NCBI RefSeq assembly: GCF_009193155.1
Contig: NZ_VUKD01000002.1
Coordinates: forward strand, 372,001-436,000
DNA from: Georgenia subflava
GTDB lineage: Bacteria > Actinomycetota > Actinomycetes > Actinomycetales > Actinomycetaceae
Length of the DNA: 64,000 bases
Direction: 5' to 3'
Part shown: in pieces, positions 1 to 9,379 of the stretch
Layout: each line of letters begins with the position of its first letter
Position numbering within the stretch: position 1 is the first letter of the stretch
The notes under the pieces: model-generated
The model's database searches: none
Told to the model about the DNA's origin: nothing
What the model saw: the letters and a program-made list of their open reading frames with translations, nothing else
Position numbers and translations under genes: made by a program

Positions 1-313
1 CGTCCTCGCCGCTCGGGCCTGGGGCGGCCAGGTCCGCGGCCTCCGCCGGTGGCTGCTCCTCCCAGACCTCGGGCTCCTCACGTGCGAGCCGGTCGTCCCA
101 CGTCTCGCCCTCGGCCTGGCCCTCCTGGGTCAGGTCCAGGCCCGCCAGAGGGTCGGTGTCGGGCGCCGTGAGGCCCTCGTCGAGCACGTCCTCGCTGTCC
201 GTCTGCAGGAGTGCGTCCTCCTTGTTCGGCTGCCAGGACTCGTCGGTCAGGAACTGGTCGTCGCCGGGCGTCGCGCCGGTGGTGGGCTCGTACTCGGGGT
301 TCTCGGTGCTCAT
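1..313 (-). CDS. DUF5709 family protein, C-terminus cut by window edge
   Basis: The frame opens at an ATG (complement of 311-313) and runs off the left edge with no stop, giving 104 residues. The product is very acidic and proline-rich, opens MSTENPEYEP, and carries VLDEGLTAPD followed later by GETWDDRLAREEPEVWEE. This pairing of a LDEG-x-PP/AP motif with a GETxDxRLAxEEP motif is what I know from the actinobacterial DUF5709 family, small soluble proteins of unknown function. There is no signal peptide or membrane segment. It is divergent from the ABC-F gene, with under 90 bp between the starts. The function is unknown; only the family call is supported. Confidence 0.72.
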   Translation of the reverse strand, partial: MSTENPEYEPTTGATPGDDQFLTDESWQPNKEDALLQTDSEDVLDEGLTAPDTDPLAGLDLTQEGQAEGETWDDRLAREEPEVWEEQPPAEAADLAAPGPSGED

Positions 314-398
314 ACGGCCAGCGTGCCACCGCCGTGCGCGGTCCGCTCGGTCAGCGCCGCCGCCCTGCCAGGCATTGATGTGGACCGGCCCGCCCGGC

Positions 399-2096
399 AT
401 GCCGGACCATGGCGTCGTGGCACACCTCGACCTCGCCGGCATCGGCTACGACCTCCCCGACGGCCGGGGTCTTCTCGCCGACGTCTCGGTCCGGGTCGGG
501 GAGGGGGACCGGGTGGCGCTGGTCGGCCCCAACGGGGCCGGCAAGACGACCCTGGTGCGGATCGCCACCGGGCAGCTCGACCCCCACCGCGGCGCCGTCA
601 CCAGGTCGGGGGCGCTCGCGGTGATGGGCCAGCTCGTGGGCATCGCCGACGACGACCGCTGCGTCCGCGACCTCCTCGTCGAGCACGCCCCGGCCCGGCT
701 GCGGGGTGTGGCCGAACGGCTCTCCGCCGCCGAGCTGGCGATGATGACCCGCGACGACGAACCCACCCAGCTCGCGTACGCCCAGGCGCTCGCGGACTGG
801 GCGGACGTCGGCGGGTACGCCGCGGAGGCCGAGTGGGACGAGATCACCCAGGAGGTGCTCGCCCAGCCCTTCGACAAGGCGCAGTGGCGCGGCGTGCGCA
901 CCCTGTCCGGCGGCGAGGCCAAGCGCCTGGTGCTCACCGCCCTGCTGCGCTCGACGGCGGAGATCCTCGTGCTCGACGAGCCGGACAACTCCCTGGACGT
1001 GCCCACCAAGCGGTGGCTGGAGGACCGGCTGCGGACCAGCGCCAAGGGCGTCCTGTTCGTCAGCCACGACCGTGAGCTGCTGGCCCGCACGGCCACGCAC
1101 GTCGCGGCGCTCGAGCCGGGACCGGCGGGCGCGACCATGTGGGTGCACCCGGGCTCGTTCGCGACCTTCCCGGCGGCCCGGGCGGACCGGATGAGCCGCC
1201 TCGAGGAGCTGCGGCGCCGCTGGGACGAGGAGCACGCCAAGCTCCGCCAGCTCGTGGTGATGTATCGGCAGAAGGCGTCCTACAACTCGGACATGGCGGC
1301 CCGGCTGCAGGCCGCCCGGACCCGGCTGGCGCGGTTCGAGGCGGAGGGCCCGCCGGAGGTGGTCACCACCGAGCAGCACGTGACGATGCGGCTGCGCGGC
1401 GGGCGCACCGGCAAGCGGGCCCTCGTGTGCGAGGGGCTGGCGCTGGAGGGGCTCACGGCGCCCTTCGACCTGGAGGTGTGGTTCGGCGAGCGCGTGGCCG
1501 TGCTGGGTGCCAACGGCACCGGCAAGTCGCACCTCCTGCGGCTGCTCGCGGGCGGTGGCACCGACCCCGGCCCGGAGCACCAGCCGGCCGACGGCCAGCC
1601 GGTGCCAGCCGTACCGCACACCGGCACCGCGAGGCTGGGGGCCCGGGTGCGACCCGGGTGGTTCTCCCAGGGCCACGTGCGCCACGACCTCACCGGGCGC
1701 ACCCTGCTCGAGATCCTGCACCGTGGCGAGGGGGAGCGCGGAGGCATGGGCCGTGAGCACGCCGGACGCGTGCTGGACCGCTACGAGCTCGCCCACGCCG
1801 CCGAGCAGAAGGTCGAGACGCTCTCCGGCGGGCAGGCTGCCCGGTTCCAGATCCTGCTGCTCGAGCTCTCCGGCGCCACGCTGCTGCTGCTCGACGAGCC
1901 GACCGACAACCTCGACCTGCACTCCGCCGAGGCGCTCGAGGCCGGCCTCGCCGGCTTCGAGGGCACGGTCGTGGCGGTGACCCACGACCGGTGGTTCACC
2001 CGGGGCTTCGACCGGTTCCTCCAGGTCCGCGCCGACGGGACGGTCCTCGAGACGCCGGAACCGGTGTGGGAGGACGACGGCGTCCGGGTGCGCTGA
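399..2096 (+). CDS. ABC-F family ATP-binding protein
   Basis: A soluble protein of about 565 residues with two ABC ATPase domains and no membrane segments, the architecture of ABC-F proteins, which act on ribosomes (translation factors or antibiotic-resistance proteins) rather than as transporters. Domain 1 has Walker A GPNGAGKTT near residue 43, signature LSGGEAKR near 169 and Walker B ILVLDEPDNSLD near 189. A basic linker with MYRQKASYNSDMAARLQAAR separates it from domain 2, which has Walker A GANGTGKS near 369, LSGGQAAR near 475 and LLLLDEPTDNLD near 494. The start is uncertain: ATG at 378, ATG at 399 and GTG at 417 are in frame and none has a clear ribosome-binding site. The similarity cannot tell a resistance protein from a housekeeping factor. 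Confidence 0.85.
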   Translation: MPDHGVVAHLDLAGIGYDLPDGRGLLADVSVRVGEGDRVALVGPNGAGKTTLVRIATGQLDPHRGAVTRSGALAVMGQLVGIADDDRCVRDLLVEHAPARLRGVAERLSAAELAMMTRDDEPTQLAYAQALADWADVGGYAAEAEWDEITQEVLAQPFDKAQWRGVRTLSGGEAKRLVLTALLRSTAEILVLDEPDNSLDVPTKRWLEDRLRTSAKGVLFVSHDRELLARTATHVAALEPGPAGATMWVHPGSFATFPAARADRMSRLEELRRRWDEEHAKLRQLVVMYRQKASYNSDMAARLQAARTRLARFEAEGPPEVVTTEQHVTMRLRGGRTGKRALVCEGLALEGLTAPFDLEVWFGERVAVLGANGTGKSHLLRLLAGGGTDPGPEHQPADGQPVPAVPHTGTARLGARVRPGWFSQGHVRHDLTGRTLLEILHRGEGERGGMGREHAGRVLDRYELAHAAEQKVETLSGGQAARFQILLLELSGATLLLLDEPTDNLDLHSAEALEAGLAGFEGTVVAVTHDRWFTRGFDRFLQVRADGTVLETPEPVWEDDGVRVR

Positions 2097-2115
2097 CGCG
2101 CCGCCAGACGCCGTC

Positions 2116-2157
2116 AGGTCGCTGATGTGGTCGTCATAGCGACCGCATCAGCGACCT
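2116..2157. terminator. Long hairpin after the ABC-F gene (repeat family member 1)
   Basis: A 19-bp inverted repeat starts 20 nt after the ABC-F stop. The arms run from AGGTCGCTGATG to CATCAGCGACCT around a CATA loop, pairing fully if G-U pairs are allowed. No U-tract follows, as is common for actinobacterial terminators. Its centre is nearly identical to the hairpin at 36549-36598. Confidence 0.55.
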
Positions 2158-2230
2158 CGATGCGAGCGGTACGGCCGGGTCAGGGCCGCCGCCGCGTGGC
2201 AGGTCTCACGAAGTTCGCCGTCGGGAAGTT

Positions 2231-2260
2231 TTGACCCTGTGCGTGCCGCAGCGGTAACCT
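2231..2260 (+). promoter_or_regulatory. Predicted sigma-A promoter of rplM-rpsI
   Basis: TTGACC (2231-2236), an 18-bp spacer and TAACCT (2255-2260) form the best housekeeping promoter in the window. It predicts a start near 2267 and a leader of about 148 nt before rplM. With the hairpin at 2116-2157 it fills the 318-bp gap between the ABC-F gene and rplM. Confidence 0.7.
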
Positions 2261-2350
2261 TGGACGTCGCTTGGCATCCCCGTGCGCTCCCCGGCGCTCC
2301 CACTCGCCGGTCCGGGGCGCGGATGCCCCTAGCGAGCACCACCTGACCAT

Positions 2351-2378
2351 GGGTACCAGCGCAGCCATAGCTGTACCC
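2351..2378 (+). promoter_or_regulatory. Hairpin in the rplM leader
   Basis: GGGTACCAGC at 2351 can pair with GCTGTACCC ending at 2378 (one bulged base). It lies inside the predicted long leader, about 35 nt before the rplM start. Ribosomal protein operons often carry leader structures bound by one of their products. I see a stable hairpin only and no match to a specific known motif. Confidence 0.4.
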
Positions 2379-2414
2379 GATCGAGAGAACGCTGAAGAAA
2401 CGAAGGCTACGCCC

Positions 2415-2858
2415 GTGCGCACGTACACACCGAAGCCCGGCGACGTCACGAAGAACTGGTACGTCATCGACGCTACCGACGTCGTCCTCGGCCGACTGGC
2501 GACCCAGGTCGCCACCCTGCTCCGTGGGAAGCACAAGCCGACCTTCGCCCCGCACGTGGACAACGGCGACTTCGTCATCGTGATCAACGCTGACAAGGTC
2601 GCCCTCACCGGCAGCAAGCGCGACAACAAGCTTGCCTACCACCACTCCGGCTACCCGGGCGGGCTGAAGGCCACCAACTACACCGAGCTCCTGGCCAAGT
2701 TCCCGGAGCGCGCTGTGGAGAAGGCCGTCCGCGGCATGCTCCCGAAGAACTCCCTGGGCCGCGCCCAGATCAGCAAGCTGAAGGTCTACGCCGGTGCGGA
2801 GCACCCGCACAGTGCGCAGAAGCCGCAGACCTTCGAGATCACCCAGGTCGCCCAGTAG
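2415..2858 (+). CDS. rplM: 50S ribosomal protein L13
   Basis: A 147-residue large-subunit protein, the usual length for bacterial L13. It contains the family landmarks [20 protein letters not shown], the HSGYPGG motif and [10 protein letters not shown]13 binds 23S rRNA early in large-subunit assembly. The GTG at 2415 is chosen because it gives the normal L13 N-terminus ([10 protein letters not shown]) and is preceded by AAGG; upstream in-frame codons would add a tail not seen in the family. It is followed 46 bp later by rpsI, and the pair almost certainly forms one transcript from the promoter at 2231-2260. Confidence 0.97.
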   Translation: MRTYTPKPGDVTKNWYVIDATDVVLGRLATQVATLLRGKHKPTFAPHVDNGDFVIVINADKVALTGSKRDNKLAYHHSGYPGGLKATNYTELLAKFPERAVEKAVRGMLPKNSLGRAQISKLKVYAGAEHPHSAQKPQTFEITQVAQ

Positions 2859-2904
2859 GCGCACCCGCGCCGCGGCACCGTTGGAACAGGACTGAAGGAG
2901 AACT

Positions 2905-3396
2905 GTGGCTGAGACCACTGCCGACATCGAGCTGGACGACGAGAACGTCCCCAGCAGCTACACCAGCGAGAGCGACGCTCCCGCGACCGGTCAGGGCCAG
3001 TCCCTGACCGCACCGGGCCAGGCCCTGGGCCGCCGCAAGGAGGCGATCGCCCGCGTGCGACTCGTGCCCGGCACCGGCGAGTGGAAGATCAACGGGCGCA
3101 CGCTCGAGGACTACTTCCCGAACAAGCTTCACCAGCAGCTCGTGAGCTCGCCGTTCACGCTGCTCGACATCGCCGGCCGCTTCGACGTCGTCGCCCGGAT
3201 CTCCGGCGGCGGCATCTCCGGCCAGGCCGGTGCGCTGCGCCTGGGCATCGCCCGCGCGCTCAACGAGATCGACCGCGAGTCGAACCGTGGCACCCTGAAG
3301 AAGGCCGGGTACCTCAAGCGTGACGACCGTGCGGTCGAGCGCAAGAAGGCCGGTCTCAAGAAGGCCCGCAAGGCCCCGCAGTACTCCAAGCGCTGA
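2905..3396 (+). CDS. rpsI: 30S ribosomal protein S9
   Basis: A 163-residue small-subunit protein. The first 45 or so residues are an acidic extension typical of actinobacterial S9; the conserved part starts near [15 protein letters not shown] and ends in the basic tail PQYSKR, whose last residues reach the P-site tRNA in the ribosome. The GTG at 2905 has GAAGGAG just upstream. It is the second gene of the rplM-rpsI operon and is followed at once by a strong hairpin terminator. Confidence 0.97.
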   Translation: MAETTADIELDDENVPSSYTSESDAPATGQGQSLTAPGQALGRRKEAIARVRLVPGTGEWKINGRTLEDYFPNKLHQQLVSSPFTLLDIAGRFDVVARISGGGISGQAGALRLGIARALNEIDRESNRGTLKKAGYLKRDDRAVERKKAGLKKARKAPQYSKR

Positions 3397-3407
3397 CCGG
3401 CGCCACC

Positions 3408-3443
3408 ACGGCCCCGCCCGAGCCCGCCTCGGAGCGGGGCCGT
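3408..3443 (+). terminator. Terminator of rplM-rpsI
   Basis: ACGGCCCCGC (3408-3417) pairs perfectly with GCGGGGCCGT (3434-3443), 11 nt after the rpsI stop. It is GC-rich without a marked U-tract. Confidence 0.7.
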
Positions 3444-3603
3444 CGTGCGTCCAGGCGGCCGGGCCGTGAGCGGAACCACGCACGCGTGGCGCCGCGGACG
3501 CGCGTCAGGTGGCACGATTGACGGCGGCAACCGGTGCCCGGTGCTTCGCACGCACCCCGGGCGCACCGTGCGGGGGCACACCCGCGACACTCGGAGGTAG
3601 AAC

Positions 3604-4953
3604 ATGGCACGACTCTTCGGCACCGACGGCGTGCGAGGCCTCGCCAACCGCGACATCACCGCAGAGCTCGCGCTGGACCTCGGGGCTGCCGCGGCCCGGG
3701 TCGTCACCGCCTCCGGCGACTTCTCCGGCCGCCGGCCCCGCGCCGTCATCGGCCGCGACACCCGCATCTCCGGCGAGTTCCTCTCCTCGGCGATCGCGGC
3801 CGGGCTCGCCAGCGCCGGCGTGGACGTCACCCAGGTCGGCGTGCTGCCCACCCCGGGCGTCGCGCACCTGACCGCCAGCACCGACGTCGACCTCGGCGTC
3901 GTCATCTCTGCCTCGCACAACGCCATGCCGGACAACGGCATCAAGTTCTTCGCCCGCGGCGGGTTCAAGCTCGACGACGCCATCGAGGACGAGATCGAGT
4001 CCCGGCTCGGCACGCAGTGGGAACGCCCGCTGGGTGCGGACGTCGGCCGGATCGCCGACGACGTCGCGCTCGCCGACCGCAGCTACGTCGACCACCTCGT
4101 CGCCGCCGCGGGCAACCACCTGCAGGGCGTGCGCATCGCCGTGGACTGCGCCAACGGCGCGGCGAGCGACATCGCCCCGCTCGCGCTGCGCGAGGCCGGT
4201 GCCGACGTCGTGGTCGTCAACGCCTCGCCCGACGGGCGCAACATCAACGACGCGTGCGGCTCCACGCACCCCGAGCAGCTCCAGGCCGTCACGGTCGCCT
4301 CCGAGGCCGCCTTCGGTGTGGCCTACGACGGCGACGCGGACCGGTGCCTCGCCGTCGACCACACCGGCACGCTCGTCGACGGCGACCAGATCATGGGGCT
4401 GCTCGCCACCGCGATGAAGGAGTCCGGGACGCTGGCCAACGACACCCTCGTCGTCACCGTCATGTCCAACCTCGGTCTGCTGCTCGCGATGAAGGAGGCC
4501 GGGATCGAGACGGTGCAGGCGGGCGTCGGCGACCGCTACGTCCTCGAGGCCATGCGTGCCGGCGGGCACACGCTGGGCGGCGAGCAGTCCGGCCACATCA
4601 TCAACTCGCTGCACGCCACCACGGGCGACGGCATCCTCACCTCCCTGCTCCTGGCCGCCCGCGTGGTCAACACCGGACGAAGCCTCGCCGACCTCGCCGC
4701 GGTGGTCACGCGGCTGCCGCAGGTGCTCGTCAACGTCAAGGGCGTGGACAAGGCGCGCGCCGCGGACGACGAGGGCCTCCTCGCGGCCGTGCGCTCGGCG
4801 GAGACGTCTCTCGGAGAGACGGGCCGGGTGCTGCTGCGCCCCTCCGGCACCGAGCAGCTGGTCCGGGTCATGGTCGAGGCCGCCACGCAGGACCAGGCCG
4901 AGGTGGTCGCCTACGGTCTCGCCGACGTCGTCCAGGAGCGGCTGGCCCTCTGA
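3604..4953 (+). CDS. glmM: Phosphoglucosamine mutase
   Basis: A 449-residue alpha-D-phosphohexomutase that converts glucosamine-6-phosphate to glucosamine-1-phosphate on the way to UDP-GlcNAc, the precursor of peptidoglycan and mycothiol. The active phosphoserine loop ISASHN lies near residue 101, the metal-binding loop DGDADR near 242 and the phosphate-binding RPSGTE near 412. The N-terminus LFGTDGVRG is classical. ATG at 3604 has GGAGG 8 nt upstream. It supplies the step after GlmS, encoded 2 kb downstream. Confidence 0.96.
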   Translation: MARLFGTDGVRGLANRDITAELALDLGAAAARVVTASGDFSGRRPRAVIGRDTRISGEFLSSAIAAGLASAGVDVTQVGVLPTPGVAHLTASTDVDLGVVISASHNAMPDNGIKFFARGGFKLDDAIEDEIESRLGTQWERPLGADVGRIADDVALADRSYVDHLVAAAGNHLQGVRIAVDCANGAASDIAPLALREAGADVVVVNASPDGRNINDACGSTHPEQLQAVTVASEAAFGVAYDGDADRCLAVDHTGTLVDGDQIMGLLATAMKESGTLANDTLVVTVMSNLGLLLAMKEAGIETVQAGVGDRYVLEAMRAGGHTLGGEQSGHIINSLHATTGDGILTSLLLAARVVNTGRSLADLAAVVTRLPQVLVNVKGVDKARAADDEGLLAAVRSAETSLGETGRVLLRPSGTEQLVRVMVEAATQDQAEVVAYGLADVVQERLAL

Positions 4954-4956
4954 CCC

Positions 4957-4979
4957 GTGCGGCCGGCGCCCGGCCGCAC
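4957..4979 (+). terminator. Terminator of glmM
   Basis: GTGCGGCCG and CGGCCGCAC flank a 5-nt loop, starting 4 nt after the glmM stop. A second nested hairpin follows at 4987-5027: outer CCCTCCGG/CCGGAGGG, inner ATCAGGG/CCCTGAT. Confidence 0.65.
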
Positions 4980-5103
4980 CGGCACGCCCTCCGGGGCGGG
5001 ATCAGGGCGATCCCTGATTCCGGAGGGGCGGTGCGGTGCCGTACCGTTGGAACCCGCGCGACGAGAGGTCGGGCCGGCGGCGCACCCAGCCAGGAGGACG
5101 CCC

Positions 5104-5880
5104 ATGATGGAGCTCGTGCAGGGCGTGGAGGAGTTCGTCCTCGGCCTCGCGGGGTCACCGTGGATCCTCCTCGCCGTGGTCGTCCTCGCCACGATCGACG
5201 GCTTCTTCCCACCGGCGCCGAGCGAGTCGATCGTCATCGCGGTCGCCGTGCTCAGCGTGGCCGGCGAGGCACCGAGCCTGTGGTTCCTCGTGGCCGCCGC
5301 CGCCCTGGGAGCCTTCTGCGGGGACATGGTCGCGTACACGATCGGGACGAAGATCCCCATCGACAACCTCCGGATCTTCCGCGGCCCGCGCGGCGCCCAG
5401 GCCCTCGGCTGGGCCCGCCGGACCCTGGCCCGGCGCGGCACGGTCTTCATCCTCTCCGCCCGCTTCGTGCCCATCGGCCGCGTCGCGGTGAACATGACCG
5501 CCGGGGCGGTGGCGTTCCCGCGACGGCGCTTCGTCGTCATCGCCGCCGTCGCCGCCTGCGTGTGGGGGGCCTACACCACGCTCCTGGGCGTCGGCGCCGG
5601 CCACTTCCTCCACGAGCACCCGCTCATCGCCGTCGCCGTGGGCGTGGCCGGCGGCGTGGTCGCCGGGCTCGCGGTAGACAGGCTGCTCCGGCTGGTGCAG
5701 GACCGCTGGTTCCCCGACCTGCCCGACCCCGAGGTACGCATGGGCCTGGAGGACGCCTCGACCCAGCCGGTCACGCCCGGGCCGGCCGCACCGCTGCACC
5801 CGTCGTTGCGCGAGGACCCGCCGCAGCTGCTGCCCCGGCCCGCGGAGCGCAGCCCGGAGACAGCACCGCGCACGGACTGA
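5104..5880 (+). CDS. DedA family membrane protein (SNARE-associated/VTT domain)
   Basis: A 258-residue membrane protein with a hydrophobic first helix (PWILLAVVVLATIDGFFPPAP), the family motif GDMVAYTIGTKI and the conserved SARFVPIGRVAVNMTAGA, then two or three more membrane helices and a proline-rich cytoplasmic tail of about 45 residues. DedA proteins are lipid scramblase/flippase-like and affect proton-motive force and envelope stress; the substrate here is not known. Start: ATG at 5104 preceded by AGGAGG; a second ATG follows directly. It is convergent with coaA, 19 bp apart. Confidence 0.88.
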   Translation: MMELVQGVEEFVLGLAGSPWILLAVVVLATIDGFFPPAPSESIVIAVAVLSVAGEAPSLWFLVAAAALGAFCGDMVAYTIGTKIPIDNLRIFRGPRGAQALGWARRTLARRGTVFILSARFVPIGRVAVNMTAGAVAFPRRRFVVIAAVAACVWGAYTTLLGVGAGHFLHEHPLIAVAVGVAGGVVAGLAVDRLLRLVQDRWFPDLPDPEVRMGLEDASTQPVTPGPAAPLHPSLREDPPQLLPRPAERSPETAPRTD

Positions 5881-5899
5881 GCGGGCGGAGCACCAGGCG

Positions 5900-6859
5900 T
5901 CAGAGCTTGCGCAAGCGCATCCGGTGCATGCGGTGGTCCTCGGACTTCCGCAGCACCAGGGTGGCCCGGCCCCGTGTCGGCAGGATGTTCTGGGCGAGGT
6001 TCGGGGCGTTGATGCTGTCCCAGATGGCCCCGGCCTTCGCCACGGCAGCGGCGTCGTCGAGGTCCGCGTACCTGCGGAAGTACGAGTCCGGCTGCGCGAA
6101 CGCGGTACGCCGCAGCTTCAGGAACCGTTCGACGTACCAGCGCTTGATGTCCTGGGTGCGAGCGTCGACGTAGATCGAGAAGTCGAAGAAGTCGCTCACC
6201 GCGAGCGAGGAGGTGCCGTCCGCCGTCGCCCGGGCGGGAGCGAGCACGTTGAGGCCCTCGACGATCAGGACGTCGGGATGGTGCACCACCTGCCTGCGTC
6301 CCCGGACGATGTCGTAGGTGACGTGGTCGTACAGCGGTGCGGACACCTCCGACGCCCCACCCTTGACCTCGGCGACGAAGCGCAGGAGCGCGCGCCGGTC
6401 GTAGGACTCGGGGAAGCCCTTGCGCTCGAGCAGCCCGCGCCGCTCCAGCTCGGCGTTGGGGTAGAGGAAGCCGTCCGTGGTGATCAGCTCGACCCTGGGC
6501 GTCTGCGGCCACCGGCGCAGGAGCTCGCGCAGCAGGCGGGCCGTCGAGGACTTGCCCACCGCCACCGAGCCGGCCACCCCGATGACGTACGGGGTCCGGG
6601 TGGCCCGCTCGCCGAGGAACGTCGACGTGGCCCGGTGCAGCGCCCCGGTCGCCGCCGCGTAGAGCTGCAGGAGCCCGGAGAGCGGGCGGTAGACGACGTC
6701 GACCTCGGCCAGGTCGACCGGGTCGCCCAGGCCGCGCAGGTTCACCACGTCCGCCGTCGTCAGCGGCAGCGGGGTCGCGGCGGCGAGCCGGCTCCACGAG
6801 GCGCGGTCGAACTCGACGAAGGGGTTGGCTGCGGACGTCGTCGGTCGCGGGGAGTGCAC
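5900..6859 (-). CDS. coaA: Type I pantothenate kinase
   Basis: A 319-residue prokaryotic type I (CoaA) enzyme that phosphorylates pantothenate, the committed step of coenzyme A synthesis. The P-loop [13 protein letters not shown] is at 94-106, followed by [24 protein letters not shown] and the YDIVRG and IVEGLNVL motifs; the protein ends MHRMRLRKL as in the family. The GTG at 6859 is the best start in frame, but GGAGG lies further upstream than usual, so a non-standard start a few codons earlier is possible. It is divergent from glmS with only 72 bp between starts. Confidence 0.93.
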   Translation of the reverse strand: MHSPRPTTSAANPFVEFDRASWSRLAAATPLPLTTADVVNLRGLGDPVDLAEVDVVYRPLSGLLQLYAAATGALHRATSTFLGERATRTPYVIGVAGSVAVGKSSTARLLRELLRRWPQTPRVELITTDGFLYPNAELERRGLLERKGFPESYDRRALLRFVAEVKGGASEVSAPLYDHVTYDIVRGRRQVVHHPDVLIVEGLNVLAPARATADGTSSLAVSDFFDFSIYVDARTQDIKRWYVERFLKLRRTAFAQPDSYFRRYADLDDAAAVAKAGAIWDSINAPNLAQNILPTRGRATLVLRKSEDHRMHRMRLRKL

Positions 6860-6918
6860 GGCGACCAGTGTGACGTACCTCCACGGGCGCTGCTGACAGC
6901 GCAGCGACGGCGGACAGT

Positions 6919-6924
6919 TATCCT
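6919..6924 (+). promoter_or_regulatory. Leaderless -10 box of glmS
   Basis: TATCCT ends 7 nt before the glmS ATG and no Shine-Dalgarno follows, so transcription probably starts at the start codon. CTGACA lies about 20 bp upstream. No glmS ribozyme is possible with such a leader. Confidence 0.6.
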
Positions 6925-6931
6925 GACGCAC

Positions 6932-8788
6932 ATGTGTGGAATCGTCGGGTACGTGGGTCCCGCTGGCCCGAGCAACCGTCCGCTCGAGGTCGCGATGGAA
7001 GGACTGGCGCGGCTGGAGTACCGCGGCTACGACTCCGCCGGCGTCGCCCTCGTCACCCCCGAGGGTCTGGCCGCCGCCAAGCGGGCGGGGAAGCTCGCCA
7101 ACCTGCGCGGCGCGCTCGAGGAGGACCCGCTGCCGCCGGCGACCGCCGCGATCGGGCACACCCGCTGGGCCACGCACGGCCCCCCGACAGACCTCAACGC
7201 CCATCCGCACCTCAGCGAGGACGGCCGGCTCGCCGTCATCCACAACGGCATCATCGAGAACTTCGTGACGCTGAAGGCGGAGCTCGTCGCTGCCGGTGTC
7301 ACCTTCACGTCCCAGACCGACACGGAGGTGGTGGCGCACCTCCTCGCCCGGTCCTACGCCGAGAACGGCGACCTCACCGCCGCGATGCTGGCCGTGACCC
7401 GTCGTCTCGAGGGCGCCTTCACCCTCCTCGCCGTGCACGCCGACGCGCCCGGCACGGTGGTCGGCGCCCGGCTGAACTCCCCGCTGGTTGTGGGCCTGGG
7501 CGACGGCGAGAACTTCCTCGGCTCCGACGTCGCCGCCTTCATCTCCTACACCCAGGAGGCGCTCGAGCTGGGCCAGGACCAGGTCGTGACCATCACCGCG
7601 GACGACGTCCGGGTGGTCGACGGTGAGGGCGCGCCCGTGGAGCCGCGTCGCTTCACCGTGGACTGGGACGCCGCGGCGGCCGTCAAGGGCGGCTTCGCGA
7701 CGTTCATGGACAAGGAGATCCACGACCAGCCCAAGGCGGTCGCGGACACCCTCCTCGGGCGCACCGACGGCCAGGGCAACCTCGTCCTGGACGAGCTGCG
7801 CATCGACGAGGCCGTGCTGCGCAGCGTCGACAAGATCGTCGTGATCGCGTGCGGCACCGCCGCCTACGCGGGCCACGTGGCCAAGTACGCCGTCGAGCAC
7901 TGGTGCCGCATCCCGGTCGAGGTCGAGCTGGCCCACGAGTTCCGCTACCGCGACCCGGTCGTGACCGAGAAGACCCTCGTCGTCGCCGTCTCCCAGTCCG
8001 GGGAGACCATGGACACGCTCATGGCCGTCCGGCACGCCCGCGAGCAGGGCGCGAAGGTCCTCGCGGTCGTCAACACGCACGGCTCCACCATCGCCCGCGA
8101 GTCCGACGCCGTCCTCTACACCCACGCCGGTCCCGAGATCGCCGTCGCCTCCACCAAGGCGTTCCTTGCCCAGATCACCGCCTGCTACCTGCTGGGCCTG
8201 TACCTGGCCCAGCTGCGCGGGAACAAGTACGCCGACGAGGTGGCCGGCTACCTCGAGGAGCTCGGGAAGCTGCCCGAGAAGATCCAGTCGGTCATCGACG
8301 GCGAGGAGGTGGTCCGCGAGGTCGCGCGCTCGATGGCGGACGCCACCTCGGTGCTCTTCCTCGGCCGCCACGTCGGGTACCCCGTCGCCATGGAGGGGGC
8401 GCTGAAGCTCAAGGAGCTCGCCTACATCCACGCCGAGGGCTTCGCCGCCGGCGAGCTCAAGCACGGCCCGATCGCCCTGATCGACGAGGGCCAGCCCGTC
8501 TTCATCGTGGTGCCGACGCCGCGCCGGCCCACCCTCCACGCCAAGGTGGTCTCCAACATCCAGGAGGTGCGCGCCCGCGGCGCCCGCACCCTGGTCATCG
8601 CCGAGGAGGGGGACGAGGCCGTCACCGAGTTCGCCGACGTCGTCTTCCGCGTCCCCCGGACGCCGACGCTGATGATGCCGCTCGTGACCGTGGTGCCGCT
8701 GCAGATCTTCGCCTGCGCGCTGGCCACCGCCAAGGGCCTGGACGTCGACCAGCCCCGCAACCTGGCCAAGTCCGTCACGGTCGAATGA
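6932..8788 (+). CDS. glmS: Glutamine--fructose-6-phosphate aminotransferase (isomerizing)
   Basis: A 618-residue enzyme making glucosamine-6-phosphate from fructose-6-phosphate and glutamine. It opens MCGIVGYVG, so Cys2 becomes the N-terminal nucleophile of the glutaminase domain once Met is removed; [19 protein letters not shown] and NAHPH follow. Two SIS sugar-isomerase domains fill the C-terminal half ([37 protein letters not shown]) and it ends KSVTVE as expected. The ATG at 6932 is fixed by the need for Cys2. acpS and nnr follow in the same direction. Confidence 0.97.
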   Translation: MCGIVGYVGPAGPSNRPLEVAMEGLARLEYRGYDSAGVALVTPEGLAAAKRAGKLANLRGALEEDPLPPATAAIGHTRWATHGPPTDLNAHPHLSEDGRLAVIHNGIIENFVTLKAELVAAGVTFTSQTDTEVVAHLLARSYAENGDLTAAMLAVTRRLEGAFTLLAVHADAPGTVVGARLNSPLVVGLGDGENFLGSDVAAFISYTQEALELGQDQVVTITADDVRVVDGEGAPVEPRRFTVDWDAAAAVKGGFATFMDKEIHDQPKAVADTLLGRTDGQGNLVLDELRIDEAVLRSVDKIVVIACGTAAYAGHVAKYAVEHWCRIPVEVELAHEFRYRDPVVTEKTLVVAVSQSGETMDTLMAVRHAREQGAKVLAVVNTHGSTIARESDAVLYTHAGPEIAVASTKAFLAQITACYLLGLYLAQLRGNKYADEVAGYLEELGKLPEKIQSVIDGEEVVREVARSMADATSVLFLGRHVGYPVAMEGALKLKELAYIHAEGFAAGELKHGPIALIDEGQPVFIVVPTPRRPTLHAKVVSNIQEVRARGARTLVIAEEGDEAVTEFADVVFRVPRTPTLMMPLVTVVPLQIFACALATAKGLDVDQPRNLAKSVTVE

Positions 8789-8816
8789 CGACGGCGCGGC
8801 GCGGCCGGGTGGCGGC

Positions 8817-9167
8817 ATGATCGTCTCCGTGGGCATCGACGTGTGCGACGTCGCCCGGTTCATCGCCGAGCTCGACCGCGTGCCGCGCCTGCGCGAGAAG
8901 ATCTTCACCCCGGACGAGCGCGAGCTGCCCGACGCCTCCCTCGCCGCCCGGTTCGCGGCCAAGGAGGCGATCGCCAAGGCGCTCGGCGCGCCGGCCGGCA
9001 TGCGCTGGCACGACTGCACCGTGCACCGCGTCGCCGGCGGCCCGCCTGTCGTCGAGATCCGCGGCACCGTGGCGGCCCGGGCGGCAGAGCTGGGCATCAC
9101 CCGCTGGCACCTGTCGATCTCCCACGACGCCGGCATCGCCTCCGCCATGGTGGTCGCCGAGTCCTGA
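8817..9167 (+). CDS. acpS: Holo-[acyl-carrier-protein] synthase
   Basis: A 116-residue phosphopantetheinyl transferase that loads the CoA-derived 4'-phosphopantetheine arm onto acyl carrier protein. The metal and CoA-binding residues lie in [11 protein letters not shown] (Asp8) and [13 protein letters not shown], and the C-terminal WHLSISHD motif is present. ATG at 8817 lies 28 bp after the glmS stop. The divergent coaA nearby makes the CoA this enzyme consumes. The length is normal for AcpS. Confidence 0.94.
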   Translation: MIVSVGIDVCDVARFIAELDRVPRLREKIFTPDERELPDASLAARFAAKEAIAKALGAPAGMRWHDCTVHRVAGGPPVVEIRGTVAARAAELGITRWHLSISHDAGIASAMVVAES

Positions 9168-9230
9168 GCCCGCACCCCACTCACGCCGTCCGCCACGTCG
9201 ACCGGCACGAACGGGTTCTCGTACGGGTGC

Positions 9231-9329
9231 TGGGGCGGTGCGGAGGGTGTCGTTCGGCGCACGGTCGGTGAGTGACACGTTGCGGTTGCCAGCGGGCGTC
9301 TGGGGCGGTGCGGTAGGTGTCGTTCGGCG
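9231..9329. repeat. 29-bp direct repeat pair between acpS and nnr
   Basis: TGGGGCGGTGCGG...GGTGTCGTTCGGCG occurs at 9231-9259 and again at 9301-9329 with two mismatches, 70 bp apart. It occupies much of the 212-bp gap. No promoter or coding role is evident. Confidence 0.6.
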
Positions 9330-9379
9330 GGTGCGTCGTGTCGAGTGGCACGACAGGCTCGTCACGGCACCATGGGGGC

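Noticed and set aside
351-1985. Long open frame opposite the ABC-F gene
   Set aside because: Repetitive Arg/Gly/Leu/Val composition, no domain and full overlap with a strongly supported gene; a by-product of high GC.
3534-6173. Plus-strand frame of over 800 codons across glmM and the DedA gene
   Set aside because: Arg/Pro-rich second-frame translation of two well-supported genes.
6860-6931. glmS ribozyme upstream of glmS
   Set aside because: Only 72 bp separate the divergent starts and the -10 box lies 7 nt before the ATG; no ribozyme core can fit.
6860-9262. Open frame continuing coaA backwards across glmS and acpS
   Set aside because: Only the part from 5900 to about 6859 has coaA motifs; the rest is antisense to glmS and acpS.
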